Positions 16,640 through 25,917 of a stretch of DNA of 64,000 nucleotides are shown one piece after another (within the stretch, counting starts at the first letter, position 1; each line of letters begins with the position of its first letter). Location of the stretch: contig JBBRNO010000023.1 in the NCBI GenBank assembly GCA_038230275.1, positions 1 through 64,000 on the forward strand. Direction: 5' to 3'. The DNA comes from JANXXV01 sp038230275. Its GTDB lineage: Bacteria; Acidobacteriota; Terriglobia; Bryobacterales; Bryobacteraceae. Position numbers and translations under genes: made by a program. The notes beneath the pieces are model-generated. The model ran no database searches. It was not told the DNA's origin and saw only the letters and a list, made by a program, of their open reading frames with translations.

Positions 16640-17947
16640 ATGATGTACAACAGGCATCCAGGCAAAGGCCGGCGCGATTTTCTGAAGGCGGGGTCTCTCG
16701 GCTTTCTGGGCATCCATTTGAGTCAATTCCTGCGCGCGGCCTCAACTACGGACGCCAAGGGGAAGGCGCAGTCTTGCATCCTGCTTTGGCTGGAGGGCGG
16801 CCCGAGCCAGGTTGACACATGGGATCCGAAACCGAATTCCGGCTTCAAACCTATCTCAACCAACGTGGCCGGAATTCAGGTGTCAGAGTTGCTTCCGAAG
16901 ATCTCCAAGCGGATGGACAAGCTATCCATCGTTCGGTCCATGAAGACCATGGGCTCCGATCATCCACAGGGAACGCATTACGCCATTACCGGGCATGAAG
17001 TGAATCCGGCGATGCACTTTCCCAGCTTGGGTTCGGTTATCGCCAAAGAGACCGGCCCGCGTAACGGAGTGCCGGCGCACGTGCTGGTTCCGCAATGGGA
17101 GAAAGCCCGCCAATATGAGGAGTACTTCCGGTCCGGATTTCTTGGTCCGGAGGTGGATCCGATGGCGATCCCGGACCCCAGCAAGGCCGGCTTCCAGGTG
17201 GCGGATTTGAGTCTTCCGAAATCGGTCTCCGCGCAGGCGGTTGACAGCCGCCAAGCCTTCCTCAAGACTGTGGACAGCCACTACCGCGCTGCGTATGAGG
17301 GCGCCGAACATGCCAACATGGACGGGTTCACCGCGCAAGCCTGGAAGATGTTGCTGAATCCGGCGGTGCGGAATGCTTTCGATCTTTCCAAGGAACCGGA
17401 CAGTCTGAAAGAGCAGTACGGGAAGGATGCGTTTGGGCAGAGCGCCCTTCTCGCTAGGCGACTGGTGGAATCCGGCTCGCGCTTCGTGACGGCCGCCGGG
17501 TTCCATAGCAATTCCTGGGATACGCACGCGAAGAACGATGAAGGCCACCGGGACCGCTTGTGCCCGGTACTGGACCGCACGCTGGCCGCGCTTCTGGACG
17601 ACCTGGAACAACGAGGCTTGCTGGAATCGACAGTCGTACTCGCCATGGGAGAGTTTGGCCGGACCCCTTTTGTGAATCCGGACCGGGGCCGCGATCACTG
17701 GCCCAACAGTTGGTCCATCGCACTGGGCGGTGGCGGAATTAAAGGCGGGCAGGTGATCGGCTCCACCGATGAAACCGGTGCGAAGCTGACCAGCAGTGCC
17801 ACCAGCATGGGCGACGTATTTGCCACCATCTACAAAGCCTTCGGAATCGATTGGACCAAGGAATACGACACTCCGATTGGCCGCCCCATCAAGATTGCCA
17901 ACTCACTGGACGACCAAACCGGCGCACCGATAGCGGGACTACTGTGA
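16640..17947 (+). CDS. DUF1501-family protein (sulfatase/alkaline-phosphatase-like fold), Tat-type leader
   Basis: The 435-residue protein has a twin-arginine-like leader (GRRDFLKAG). It carries family motifs LEGGPSQVDTWDPKP, HYAITGHE, FHSNSWDTHAKN, MGEFGRTP and the final GGGIKGGQVIGSTDE. The arrangement of D/H residues resembles the alkaline phosphatase superfamily, but no substrate is established. ATG 16640 follows AGGAG by 7 bases; the longer open frame from 16577 is upstream read-through. It lies 16 bp after the DUF1549/DUF1553 gene and is coupled to the MFS gene by GTGA overlap. Confidence 0.88.
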   Translation: MMYNRHPGKGRRDFLKAGSLGFLGIHLSQFLRAASTTDAKGKAQSCILLWLEGGPSQVDTWDPKPNSGFKPISTNVAGIQVSELLPKISKRMDKLSIVRSMKTMGSDHPQGTHYAITGHEVNPAMHFPSLGSVIAKETGPRNGVPAHVLVPQWEKARQYEEYFRSGFLGPEVDPMAIPDPSKAGFQVADLSLPKSVSAQAVDSRQAFLKTVDSHYRAAYEGAEHANMDGFTAQAWKMLLNPAVRNAFDLSKEPDSLKEQYGKDAFGQSALLARRLVESGSRFVTAAGFHSNSWDTHAKNDEGHRDRLCPVLDRTLAALLDDLEQRGLLESTVVLAMGEFGRTPFVNPDRGRDHWPNSWSIALGGGGIKGGQVIGSTDETGAKLTSSATSMGDVFATIYKAFGIDWTKEYDTPIGRPIKIANSLDDQTGAPIAGLL

Positions 17948-19206
17948 TACAGGCCGCGGCCGTGGAACAGCACCGCGGCTGGCTGGCGCCCGAATGGGTA
18001 TTGATCGCTTTCCTGTGGTTCTCTTATGTTCTGAATCACGCCGACCGTCAAGTGGTCTATACCCTTTTCCCGGCACTGCAGAAAGCGTTCGGCTTCAGTG
18101 ACACGGTGCTTGGGCTGACCGGGGCTCTCTTCCTTTGGGTGTACGGCGCCTGTTCCCCCATCGCGGGAATTTTGGGCGACCGCTGGCCGCGGCGGAAAGT
18201 GGTAACCGGAAGTCTAGTGCTGTGGAGTTCCTTCACGGTTCTGTCGGGATTCGCACCGAATGGAGGCGCCCTGCTGGCGTGCCGTGCATTCTTAGGAATC
18301 TCGGAATCGTTTTTCATGCCCGCCGCGTATCTCCTGATTGCCAACGCCCACCGCCCGGAAACGCGATCACGGGCGATTGCACTCTTCGGAACCAGTCAAT
18401 TGGTGGGAGTCGCGTTAGGAGGTTCACTCAGCGGCCTGATTGCGCAACACTTCGACTGGCGGGTTTCATTCTGGGCCTTGGGCGCATGCGGCCTGCTGTT
18501 CTCCATTCCCTTGTGGAGATTTCTGAGCGGTGTTCCACCGCACTTCAACGGAAGCGGCAAAGGTCCTGCGGCCACGGTGAAAAGCTTCGCGGCGCTGTTC
18601 CAAATTCCTTCGCTGCGAATCGTGACGGTTTATGTTTCCGTCGCCACGTTTGGCCTCTACCTGGTTTACACATGGCTGCCTACCTTTCTAATCGACAAGT
18701 TTTCGCTCAGCATGGCGCGGGCGGGATTTGAGGCGAGTGTCTACCCGCAAATTGGGAGCGCTTTCGGCTTATTGATCGGAGGTACAGCGGCCGACCGCCT
18801 CTATCCCCGCCGCCATTCATCGCGGTTCTGGATCGTATTAGTGGCGCTTCTGGCCGGGGGCCCTTGCATCTATCTGGTAGGTTCCGGCGTCACGTTGATG
18901 GCTACCCGAATTGCCGCCATCGGATTCGGTTGCTTCGCTGGATTCATCGCCGCCAATCAAGCGGCATCGGCATTCGATGTTGTACCGGCAACGCAAAGAG
19001 CCTCGGCTATTGGCGCGCTGAATTTCACCGGCACCACCATCTCGGGATTTGCCCCTTTCTTCGGAGGGATGGCGCGCCGCACCATTGGCGTCGGCCAGCT
19101 GATGGCATACACGAGTGTGGTCTACATGGCAACCGCGGGATTGGTCCTGTACGCCATTCGCAGGCACTTTCACAAGGATCATCAATCAGCCGCGGATCGA
19201 TCTTAG
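17944..19206 (+). CDS. MFS transporter (hexuronate/sialate/anion symporter type)
   Basis: The 420-residue membrane protein has twelve hydrophobic segments. The MFS loop 2-3 motif is seen as GILGDRWPRRKV, and a second copy in the C-half (GGTAADRLYPRRHSSRFW) is consistent with the internal repeat. The best resemblance is to the anion:cation symporter/hexuronate permease group. The start is GTG at 17944, overlapping the DUF1501 stop (GTGA); earlier in-frame codons lie inside that gene. The product of the upstream secreted proteins is probably its cargo. Confidence 0.85.
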   Translation: MIQAAAVEQHRGWLAPEWVLIAFLWFSYVLNHADRQVVYTLFPALQKAFGFSDTVLGLTGALFLWVYGACSPIAGILGDRWPRRKVVTGSLVLWSSFTVLSGFAPNGGALLACRAFLGISESFFMPAAYLLIANAHRPETRSRAIALFGTSQLVGVALGGSLSGLIAQHFDWRVSFWALGACGLLFSIPLWRFLSGVPPHFNGSGKGPAATVKSFAALFQIPSLRIVTVYVSVATFGLYLVYTWLPTFLIDKFSLSMARAGFEASVYPQIGSAFGLLIGGTAADRLYPRRHSSRFWIVLVALLAGGPCIYLVGSGVTLMATRIAAIGFGCFAGFIAANQAASAFDVVPATQRASAIGALNFTGTTISGFAPFFGGMARRTIGVGQLMAYTSVVYMATAGLVLYAIRRHFHKDHQSAADRS

Positions 19207-19239
19207 GACGTGTGCTAGACTCAGGTTGATCTTCCCCAT

Positions 19240-19256
19240 GGGACAGCGCTTGTCCC
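19240..19256 (+). terminator. Small hairpin in the gap after the MFS gene
   Basis: GGGACA (19240-19245) and TGTCCC (19251-19256) form a 6-bp stem with a 5-nt loop. A C-rich stretch rather than a T-run follows, so it is only a weak candidate terminator for the upstream operon before the purine permease. Confidence 0.3.
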
Positions 19257-19304
19257 GCCCCCGTCGCCTATCTTTATTGCTCGAAATCATCCATTCTGGT
19301 TCCT

Positions 19305-20648
19305 GTGCGTGACCGAGGTATACTTCTGCTTCAAAATATCAGAACGCCCTTGGAGAGTTATTTTCAATTTCGGGAGTTGCAGACGAATTGGAAAACAGAA
19401 ATTCTCGCGGGCCTGACAACGTTCATCACGATGGCTTACATCGTGTTCGTAAACCCTTCCATTCTGCGCGATGCGGGCATGCCAGTTGCCGGCGTGTTCG
19501 CAGCCACCTGTATCTCGGCCGCATTCGGAACAATTCTGATGGGCGCCATCGCCAGGTACCCTATTGCACTTGCGCCCGGAATGGGTTTGAATGCTTATTT
19601 CACTTACACCGTAGTGAAGGGAATGGGCGTGCCATGGGAGACCGCGCTGGGTGCCGTCTTCCTTTCTGGTGTCGCTTTCCTGATTCTTACTTTGATCGGT
19701 GTCCGCCAGTGGATCATGGCAGCAATTCCTCCGTCATTGTACGCGGCGGTCAGTGCGGGTATCGGCCTGTTCATCGCCTTCATCGGTCTGCGAAACGCGG
19801 GGATCATCAAACCCGACGCGGCGACGATGGTGACCATGGGAAACCTTCGCGATCCAAACACCGCACTGGCTGTCTTTGGCATTTTGATCATCGCCTCGCT
19901 GCAGGCGTGGAACGTGCGGGCGGCAATCCTCTTTGGAATTCTGAGCACAACCGCTGTGGGCGCGCTTGCCGGACTGGTGCACTGGCAACCGCAATCCTAT
20001 GGCTGGAGCGATATCTCCGCCACCATGTTTCACCTGAATATTCGTGGCGCGGTAGGGCTGGGCCTTCTGGAAATTGTGTTCGTCTTCCTGTTTGTCGATC
20101 TGTTTGACAACGTGGGCACGCTGATGGCGGTGTCTAAGAAAGCGGGCCTGATAGACGCCAACAACCGCATTCCACGCGTGAATCACATTCTGCTCTGCGA
20201 TGCCACTGCAACCATCGCGGGATCGTTGGCCGGTACCACCACCGTTACCAGCTACATTGAGAGCGCGGCAGGCGTCGCCGTGGGAGGGAGAACCGGCATT
20301 ACCTCCATTGTGACGGGCTTACTGTTTATCCTGACCCTCTTCGTCGCACCGTTGGTTGGAGCCGTGCCATCGGCCGCAACCGCGCCCGCCTTGGTCGTTG
20401 TGGGTGGACTGATGATGTCCGCCATCGCCGAAATTGATTGGAACGATATTTGCGTTTCGTTTCCGGCGTTTCTAACCGTGGTCATGATTCCGCTTACGTT
20501 CAGCATCGCCAATGGCTTGGCCTGCGGAATCATCTCATACGTCATCATTCACCTGGCAGTAGGGCGCGGCAAACAAGTGCCATGGGCGGCATACGTGCTG
20601 GCGCTGCTTCTGGTAATTCGCTTTGTCTACATGGGAAGCCGGGCTTAG
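19305..20648 (+). CDS. AzgA/PbuG-type purine (guanine/hypoxanthine/adenine) permease, NCS2-related
   Basis: The 447-residue, multi-spanning protein carries the AzgA hallmarks: LAGLTTFITMAYIVFVNP in TM1, the substrate-region GMGLNAYFTYTVV in TM3, FVFLFVDLFDNVGTL in TM8, and TTTVTSYIESAAGVAVGGRTG. These are diagnostic for the guanine/hypoxanthine permease branch. The GTG at 19305 gives the longest chain, but homologues begin at the equivalent of the TTG at 19350 (LESYF); neither has a strong ribosome site. It converges with guanine deaminase (0 bp between ends), so imported guanine would be deaminated and passed to the purine operon at 32.5 kb. Confidence 0.9.
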   Translation: MRDRGILLLQNIRTPLESYFQFRELQTNWKTEILAGLTTFITMAYIVFVNPSILRDAGMPVAGVFAATCISAAFGTILMGAIARYPIALAPGMGLNAYFTYTVVKGMGVPWETALGAVFLSGVAFLILTLIGVRQWIMAAIPPSLYAAVSAGIGLFIAFIGLRNAGIIKPDAATMVTMGNLRDPNTALAVFGILIIASLQAWNVRAAILFGILSTTAVGALAGLVHWQPQSYGWSDISATMFHLNIRGAVGLGLLEIVFVFLFVDLFDNVGTLMAVSKKAGLIDANNRIPRVNHILLCDATATIAGSLAGTTTVTSYIESAAGVAVGGRTGITSIVTGLLFILTLFVAPLVGAVPSAATAPALVVVGGLMMSAIAEIDWNDICVSFPAFLTVVMIPLTFSIANGLACGIISYVIIHLAVGRGKQVPWAAYVLALLLVIRFVYMGSRA

Positions 20649-21974
20649 TCACTCCACGATGCGCGAGTACACAACGTCACCACCCACACGAACCTCACGC
20701 ACACTCTCCGCGCCGGCCAGTGTGAAGATCGACGCCAATACTTGCTCAGAGGATTGTTGACGCTCCAGCACTGCGGCCAGCGGACTCTGCAGAGGCGCTC
20801 GCCAATAAACGAAGTCCGCGGCCTTGCCAACGGTGAAATCGCCGATCTCGTCTTCCATACCGATCGCCTCGGCGCCGGCGAGAGTGGCCATGTATAGCAG
20901 GTGTGCCGGAGTAAGCTGCAGGCCATCCGGCGCGAGCCTTTGACATACGTACGCTTGCAGGCCTTCCTTCAAAATTCCAAATCCTGTCCCTCCGCCAACG
21001 TCGGTTCCTAGCGCGAATCGCACGCCTGCCTTCAGGTGGCGGCTCATTGGAAAGATTCCACTCCCAAGCGCCCCATTGCTGCATGGACAATGTGCAACGG
21101 ATGTGCCGGCTTCGGCAAGCCGCTCCAATTCCGGATCGCTAGTGTGGACATTGTGCGCCATTACCGCGCCGCGGCCGCATAGTCCGAAGAATTCATACAC
21201 CGACAAATAATCCGATGCCCATGGGAAGAGTTGGCCGACCTGGGCGATCTCCGCGGTGTTCTCATTCAGATGCGTTTGGAAACGAATTCCTTCTGTCTCA
21301 CGAAGCAGGGTCTGACAGACTTCGAGAATCTGTTCCGAGGCGGACAGGGCGAAGCGCGGCGTAACGGCATAGAGCAACCGTCCCTTCCGGTGGAACTTGC
21401 GGATCAGCTCAGTGCAGTCGCGATACGCATGTTCGGCGGTTGTATGCAGTTCAGGGCGCAGCAGACGGTCTGACAGAACCTGGCCGGAGATGATGCGCAA
21501 CCCAGCTTTGTCCGCAGCCTCAAACAGCACCGCGGTGGCCGCCGCGAAATGGGCGCCGAAGACCAATGCTGTAGTGGTGCCGTGAGAGACTAGCGCTCTA
21601 AGAAATCCGTCGGCAATCAGACGAGCGTGCGCTTCATCGGCCATCAGTGCTTCCTCCGGCAGGGCGCAGTGTTCCAGCCAGTCCAGCAGAGAACGGCCCA
21701 AACCGCCAAGCACTCTCAGTTGTGGGAAATGAATATGAGTATCGATCAATCCCGGCAGCAGAAAGCCGCCACGAAGATCGACTGTCCGTGCATCAGGATG
21801 CTTCTCGCGAAGCGCTCCATAATCGCCACACCCGGCGATGCGGCCATCGCGAACCAGCAAGCCGCCGTCCCAATAGCATTCCAGCGCGCCTGCTTCCAGA
21901 AAGGGATTGCGCGGGGTGTGAAAGACGGACGCCCTAAGAAGTTCGCCGGACATTTGAGAATTCAACATTGTCAT
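20649..21974 (-). CDS. guaD: Guanine deaminase
   Basis: This amidohydrolase-superfamily zinc enzyme converts guanine to xanthine and ammonia. The metal site is seen in LPGLIDTHIHFPQ (near residue 72), and HLNENTAEI is the guanine-deaminase HxNE segment. SVAHCPCSNGALGSG and LGTDVGGGTG follow, the last with the catalytic Asp. The ~441-residue length is normal. The start is uncertain: ATG 21974 overlaps the nucleoside hydrolase stop by 1 bp, and ATG 21953 is a second option. The upstream extension to 22121 is read-through. It feeds xanthine to the xanthine dehydrogenase encoded ~10 kb away. Confidence 0.92.
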   Translation of the reverse strand: MTMLNSQMSGELLRASVFHTPRNPFLEAGALECYWDGGLLVRDGRIAGCGDYGALREKHPDARTVDLRGGFLLPGLIDTHIHFPQLRVLGGLGRSLLDWLEHCALPEEALMADEAHARLIADGFLRALVSHGTTTALVFGAHFAAATAVLFEAADKAGLRIISGQVLSDRLLRPELHTTAEHAYRDCTELIRKFHRKGRLLYAVTPRFALSASEQILEVCQTLLRETEGIRFQTHLNENTAEIAQVGQLFPWASDYLSVYEFFGLCGRGAVMAHNVHTSDPELERLAEAGTSVAHCPCSNGALGSGIFPMSRHLKAGVRFALGTDVGGGTGFGILKEGLQAYVCQRLAPDGLQLTPAHLLYMATLAGAEAIGMEDEIGDFTVGKAADFVYWRAPLQSPLAAVLERQQSSEQVLASIFTLAGAESVREVRVGGDVVYSRIVE

Positions 21975-23116
21975 CAAGGGGTCGGCCGCATGGGCTTCGC
22001 CATCAGGTCCACGAACAGCGCCTTGAATCGATCGATCTGAAAGTCCCACACAACGTTCATAGCGCGCGCGCCCGGCGCCGGAACAGGCCGCTGCCGTTTC
22101 GGTTCGGGCTTGTCCGGCCATGGGATTCCGCCGTACCCCTTCGGCACCTCATCCCAATACATCGATGCCGCATAGTTCATTCCTTGCATGGTGTCGATGT
22201 CCACATAGTAACGGCGCATTTCGGTAATCAGCGTAGGGTCGATGAGATACGCGGCCATCAGCTCATCGGGCATCCGGAACCACTGCTGTGGTTTCTTCTG
22301 ACGATACGGTTCCACCACACCATGCAGATACAGTTCCGCCAAGGGCTTGTTCGCCCCCTTCGCGATCGCTTCGGCCATTTCCGGTGTGCGGTGTACTTTT
22401 TCCGCTACATCTACTGTGAATATAGTCAGTTTGGGCCAGGGCGCATGCAAGACGATTTTCGCCGCCTCCGGATCGTAAATAACGTTGACGGTTTTCGGCT
22501 GAAATTCCGGACTGGTCCCCATGAATGCGATCTCTCTTGTGAGCGCGACAATGCCCGGATCCAGGCTGATCGCCAGCGCTATGTTGGTCAGAGAACCACC
22601 GCAGTAAAGCGTCACCTGGTTCGGGTTATCACGAATCGATTTAATGATAAACAGGGCCGCGTGTCCGGATTTTGGTTTCGTCTTCGCGAATCCTCCGGGT
22701 GGCGGAACCACCACATCGGGGCCGGGGCTGAACTCTCCATACGCCCCCAGAAACGGATCGGTCCGGCTGCCGCCATAGAGCTTGGTTAACAGCACCGGGG
22801 TCTCCCTGGACTGCACCAGCGGAAACTCAGAGCCCATGTAAACCGGAACGTCGGAACGGCCGATGACTTCCAGCAACTTCAAGATATCCGCTGTCTCCTG
22901 CTTTAGCCAGCCGTTGCCTGTCGCCACGGTCACGCCCAGAACGTCGATGTTCGGCGACTGAAGCAGCATCACCAAAGGGTCGTTATTACCGCCAATAATT
23001 CCGTCCGTATCCTGATCGAACACCACCTTCCTGGCGCCGGCGGTGGACTGACCCGATGCGAATGGCGCCACAAACAGTGCGGCAAGAAGCAGCGGGAGCA
23101 AACGTTGGTCTTTCAT
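21974..23116 (-). CDS. Exported nucleoside hydrolase (IU-nucleoside hydrolase family)
   Basis: The 380-residue protein has a clear signal peptide cleaved near FASGQ, so it acts in the periplasm or outside. The calcium-binding N-terminal motif is present as DQDTDGIIGGNNDP (a variant of DxDxxxDD). Further family segments are LGVTVATGNG, LYCGGSLTNIALAI and FTVDVAEKV. It releases free base and ribose from nucleosides, supplying bases to the permeases and guanine deaminase. ATG 23116 overlaps the upstream permease-fragment stop (ATGA). Confidence 0.88.
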   Translation of the reverse strand: MKDQRLLPLLLAALFVAPFASGQSTAGARKVVFDQDTDGIIGGNNDPLVMLLQSPNIDVLGVTVATGNGWLKQETADILKLLEVIGRSDVPVYMGSEFPLVQSRETPVLLTKLYGGSRTDPFLGAYGEFSPGPDVVVPPPGGFAKTKPKSGHAALFIIKSIRDNPNQVTLYCGGSLTNIALAISLDPGIVALTREIAFMGTSPEFQPKTVNVIYDPEAAKIVLHAPWPKLTIFTVDVAEKVHRTPEMAEAIAKGANKPLAELYLHGVVEPYRQKKPQQWFRMPDELMAAYLIDPTLITEMRRYYVDIDTMQGMNYAASMYWDEVPKGYGGIPWPDKPEPKRQRPVPAPGARAMNVVWDFQIDRFKALFVDLMAKPMRPTP

Positions 23117-23838
23117 GAAAATCCTTTCGGCGTACGCTGCGAACCGTTCAGAAACAGATTCAAGATCTCCGCAACCATTGTCCCTAACGCGACACTGCGA
23201 CCAGTAACAGGAGCCAGCCAAGGCGGCAAATGTTGGAACAAGTGTGGAGATAAGGTTGGGATCAGCCCCAACCCTAGTGAACTCGCCACGATGAATAAGT
23301 TGTGGCGATTGTCATTAAAGTCGACGGTGCTTAGTATCCGCACACCCGTAGCCGCCACCATCCCGAACATGACAATTCCTGCGCCGCCCAAGACCGGTTC
23401 CGGAACCGCCGCTACAATGCAAGCCATTTTCGGCAGCGGTCCAAGAACAATCAACAGGACCCCGCCCATCGCGCAAACGAATCGGGAACGAACGGCGGTG
23501 ATGGAGACCAGCCCGACATTCTGGGAGAACGAAGTATACGGAAACGCGTTGAAGACGCCGCCTGTCATGATGCCAAGCCCATCCGCGCGAAGTGCCTGTA
23601 CCAAATCATATCGACCGAACCGCTTCCCGGTGATCTCCGCCAGCGCAATAAAGACGCTGGTGGATTCGACAAAGGTGATAATCATCACGATGCACATCGT
23701 CACGATGGGACCTATATGAAACTCTGGCATACCGAAGCGGAAGGGGGGAACAAAGGCCCTATGCAACGGCTTGACCTCCACTTCCACGTCGCGCACCCTA
23801 TGCAAATATGAAAACAATGGACGTCGACTGGGTGACAT
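23113..23838 (-). pseudogene. NCS2 xanthine/uracil-family permease, C-terminal half only
   Basis: From about residue 22 the frame matches the second half of NCS2 permeases: PPFRFGMPEF, then a helix with ESTSVFIALAEITGK (the family's ES...A..EI.G signature), then FNAFPYTSFSQNVG (the QN motif of TM10) and the final helices. A full member is ~430-450 residues; this frame has 241 and the N-terminal ~220 residues are absent. No ribosome site precedes the ATG at 23838, and the first ~15 residues overlap the oppositely oriented NADAR-like fragment. A deletion has removed the 5' half. The stop is still coupled to the nucleoside hydrolase start. Confidence 0.75.
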
Positions 23839-24068
23839 TTGAGGGCAAGCGCATGAAGTATTGGTCCCTCGAAAAAGGCGAGCACTACAAACTAATAGTC
23901 GCTGCCATGCGCGCCAAGTTGGAGCAAAATCCGAAAGTCAAACAGGTCTTGCTCTCTACTGGAAATCTGATTCTGCGCCCCGATCATTTTCAGGAAGAGA
24001 ATCCGCCCGCGGAATGGCGCTACTACCAGGTGTGGATGCAAATTCGCGGCGAATTGCAGAAATCATGA
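23808..24068 (+). pseudogene. NADAR-like (ybiA/DUF1768-type) C-terminal fragment
   Basis: The 86-residue frame resembles the last part of NADAR N-glycosidase-like proteins: AAMRAKLEQNPKVKQVLLST followed by a hydrophobic 'WMQIRGEL' end. The N-terminal catalytic half of the family is absent. No ribosome site precedes the ATG. It starts exactly where the opposite-strand permease fragment starts, as expected if one deletion removed the 5' ends of two divergent genes. The stop overlaps the MBL gene start (ATGA). The family assignment is moderate. Confidence 0.5.
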
Positions 24069-24929
24069 AAAGAACAACCATCGTATGGCTGTGCGCCGGA
24101 GTTCTGTCGCTGCTGGGAGCGTGGTCTGCTTACACACAGAATCCGCCGGCGCAGCCGCTCACCGTCAGGCAACTCAAAGACGATCTGTACATCATCGAAG
24201 GCACTTCCAATGGCGCTTTTGACGCCGGAAACATCGCGGTATACGTGACGAGTGAGGGCGTAATCCTGGTGGACGACCGCTTCGATCAGGACTATGCGGA
24301 AGTGGTGGCCGCAGTGCAGAAAATCTCCAACCAGCCCATAAAATACGTCATCAACACGCACCATCACGGCGATCACACCGGAAGCAATGCGAAATTTCTG
24401 CCGTCAGCTGAAATCATTATCCAGGCCAACGCTCGCAAACACATGATCGAGAAAGATATGCTTGGTACGCCTCGCATCACTTTCACAAAGGAATCTTCGG
24501 TGTTTCTAGGCGGCAAGGAAGTGCGCGCCATCTATTATGGCCGGGGACACACGGATGGTGACGTCGCAGTTTACTTTCCCACTCATCGCGCCGTCCACAT
24601 GGGCGATCTCTATACGGGAACAAGAGACGTGATGAATCCCGTGATGGATTATTCCTCGGGTGGCAGTATGCAACGCCTGGCCTGCAACTTTGGATGAAGT
24701 TTTGAAGCTGGATTTGGACATCGTCATTCCCGGGCACGGAAGTGTGAGGGGCAAAGCGGGCCTGCAAGCGCACCGGGATAAGGTCGATGCAATTCGGCGC
24801 CGAGTCAGCGTGCTGATTCACCAGAAGCAATCCAACGATGAGATCAGCAAGTTGCTGGTGAGCGAGTTCGATTACAAGCCAATCAACCTGCGCGGCCTGG
24901 ACGGAATGCTGGCCGAGCTGAAGAACTAG
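24065..24929 (+). pseudogene. Exported MBL-fold hydrolase with a frameshift
   Basis: The first frame (24065-24697) encodes a signal peptide (cleavage near SAYTQ) and a metallo-beta-lactamase fold with THHHGDHTG near residue 100. It reaches YSSGGSMQR and then goes out of frame. The second frame (in register from ~24677 to 24929) continues with WPATLDEVLKLDLDIVIPGH, the expected C-terminal metal-ligand region. One extra C in 'cgcctgg' around 24676 would explain the break: removing it gives ...MQRWPATLDEV. It is either a true +1 mutation or a sequence error; everything else looks intact. The original length is ~287 residues. Confidence 0.8.
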
Positions 24930-24930
24930 G

Positions 24931-25896
24931 GTGCGGGCGTCGTTGTTTTGTTTGATCTTCATCTGCTTGCACAGCGCTCAGGCACAGAGAGACTCGTTCA
25001 ATGTCTATCTGATCGGCTCCGGTGGACCGGAGCTTACTCCTACGCGAGCCGGCGCTTCGACGCTGCTCAGTATCGGCGGCGACAACCTGCTATTCGATGT
25101 GGGGCGGGGAGCTTTAGATGGAATCTACGCCTGTCGCATCCGCCCTCAAGACGTAACGAATATCTTCCTGACTCACTTGCACAATGACCACATCGAAGGC
25201 TTGCCCTCCCTGTGGATCACACCCTGGTTCTTGTTGAGCCGGCAGCGGAAGCTGCAACTATGGGGGCCGCCGGGAACGAGTGAAATGGTTCAAGGCATGC
25301 GCCTGATGTACAAGCACGATCTGGACAATCGCCCGAATGCCGTCTTCAAAAGAGAGTACCTGGACATAGAAGTGCACGAAGTGTCACCTGGCGTCGTCTA
25401 TGCAGCGGGCGGCGTGAAAGTAACGGCGATCCCAGTGGAACCTCACGAAGGCAACCCCGCGTTGGGCTATCGCATCGAAGCTAAGGGATACGCGGTACTA
25501 CTAACTGGCGACGCGACGTATACAGACAGTCTGCTGAACGCAGGCAAAGGCGTCGACGTTGTAATTTCCAACGTCGCGGCCGGCGGCGAGAGCATCGAGA
25601 ACTCCAGAGCCATCGATCCAATCTTGAACAAATTGATGCGGCCGGAGCAAGCAGCCAAACTCTTCCGCGCCGCTACTCCGCGCCTTGCCGTATACAGCCA
25701 TATCGTGAAGAAAGACTTGGCCGGCGCGGAAGGAGACGCAACCATTATCGAGCGGACGCGAAAAGCCGGATATGCCGGACCGCTGCGTATGGGAACGGAT
25801 GGCATGAAGATCGCGGTCGGAGAGAAACTCCAGATCACCGCTCCTGTAGCGCGCGAAAGTCTACCTGATTTCGATAGTTCAAGATCTGTCTTTTGA
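24931..25896 (+). CDS. Exported MBL-fold hydrolase (RNase Z/arylsulfatase-like subgroup)
   Basis: The 321-residue protein has an N-terminal signal peptide (cleaved near HSAQAQ) and the MBL core in which THLHNDHIEG is the HxHxDH metal motif. LFDVGRGALDGI precedes it and LLTGDATYTDS provides the later Asp ligand; the spacing is that of RNase Z-like/cyclic-phosphodiesterase members. Because it is exported, a tRNA-processing role is unlikely. The GTG start lies 1 bp after the preceding gene's stop and the ribosome site is weak. Two consecutive exported MBL genes suggest a common periplasmic hydrolytic task. Confidence 0.8.
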   Translation: MRASLFCLIFICLHSAQAQRDSFNVYLIGSGGPELTPTRAGASTLLSIGGDNLLFDVGRGALDGIYACRIRPQDVTNIFLTHLHNDHIEGLPSLWITPWFLLSRQRKLQLWGPPGTSEMVQGMRLMYKHDLDNRPNAVFKREYLDIEVHEVSPGVVYAAGGVKVTAIPVEPHEGNPALGYRIEAKGYAVLLTGDATYTDSLLNAGKGVDVVISNVAAGGESIENSRAIDPILNKLMRPEQAAKLFRAATPRLAVYSHIVKKDLAGAEGDATIIERTRKAGYAGPLRMGTDGMKIAVGEKLQITAPVARESLPDFDSSRSVF

Positions 25897-25917
25897 AGTA
25901 ATGCGCGGAGGATATGA

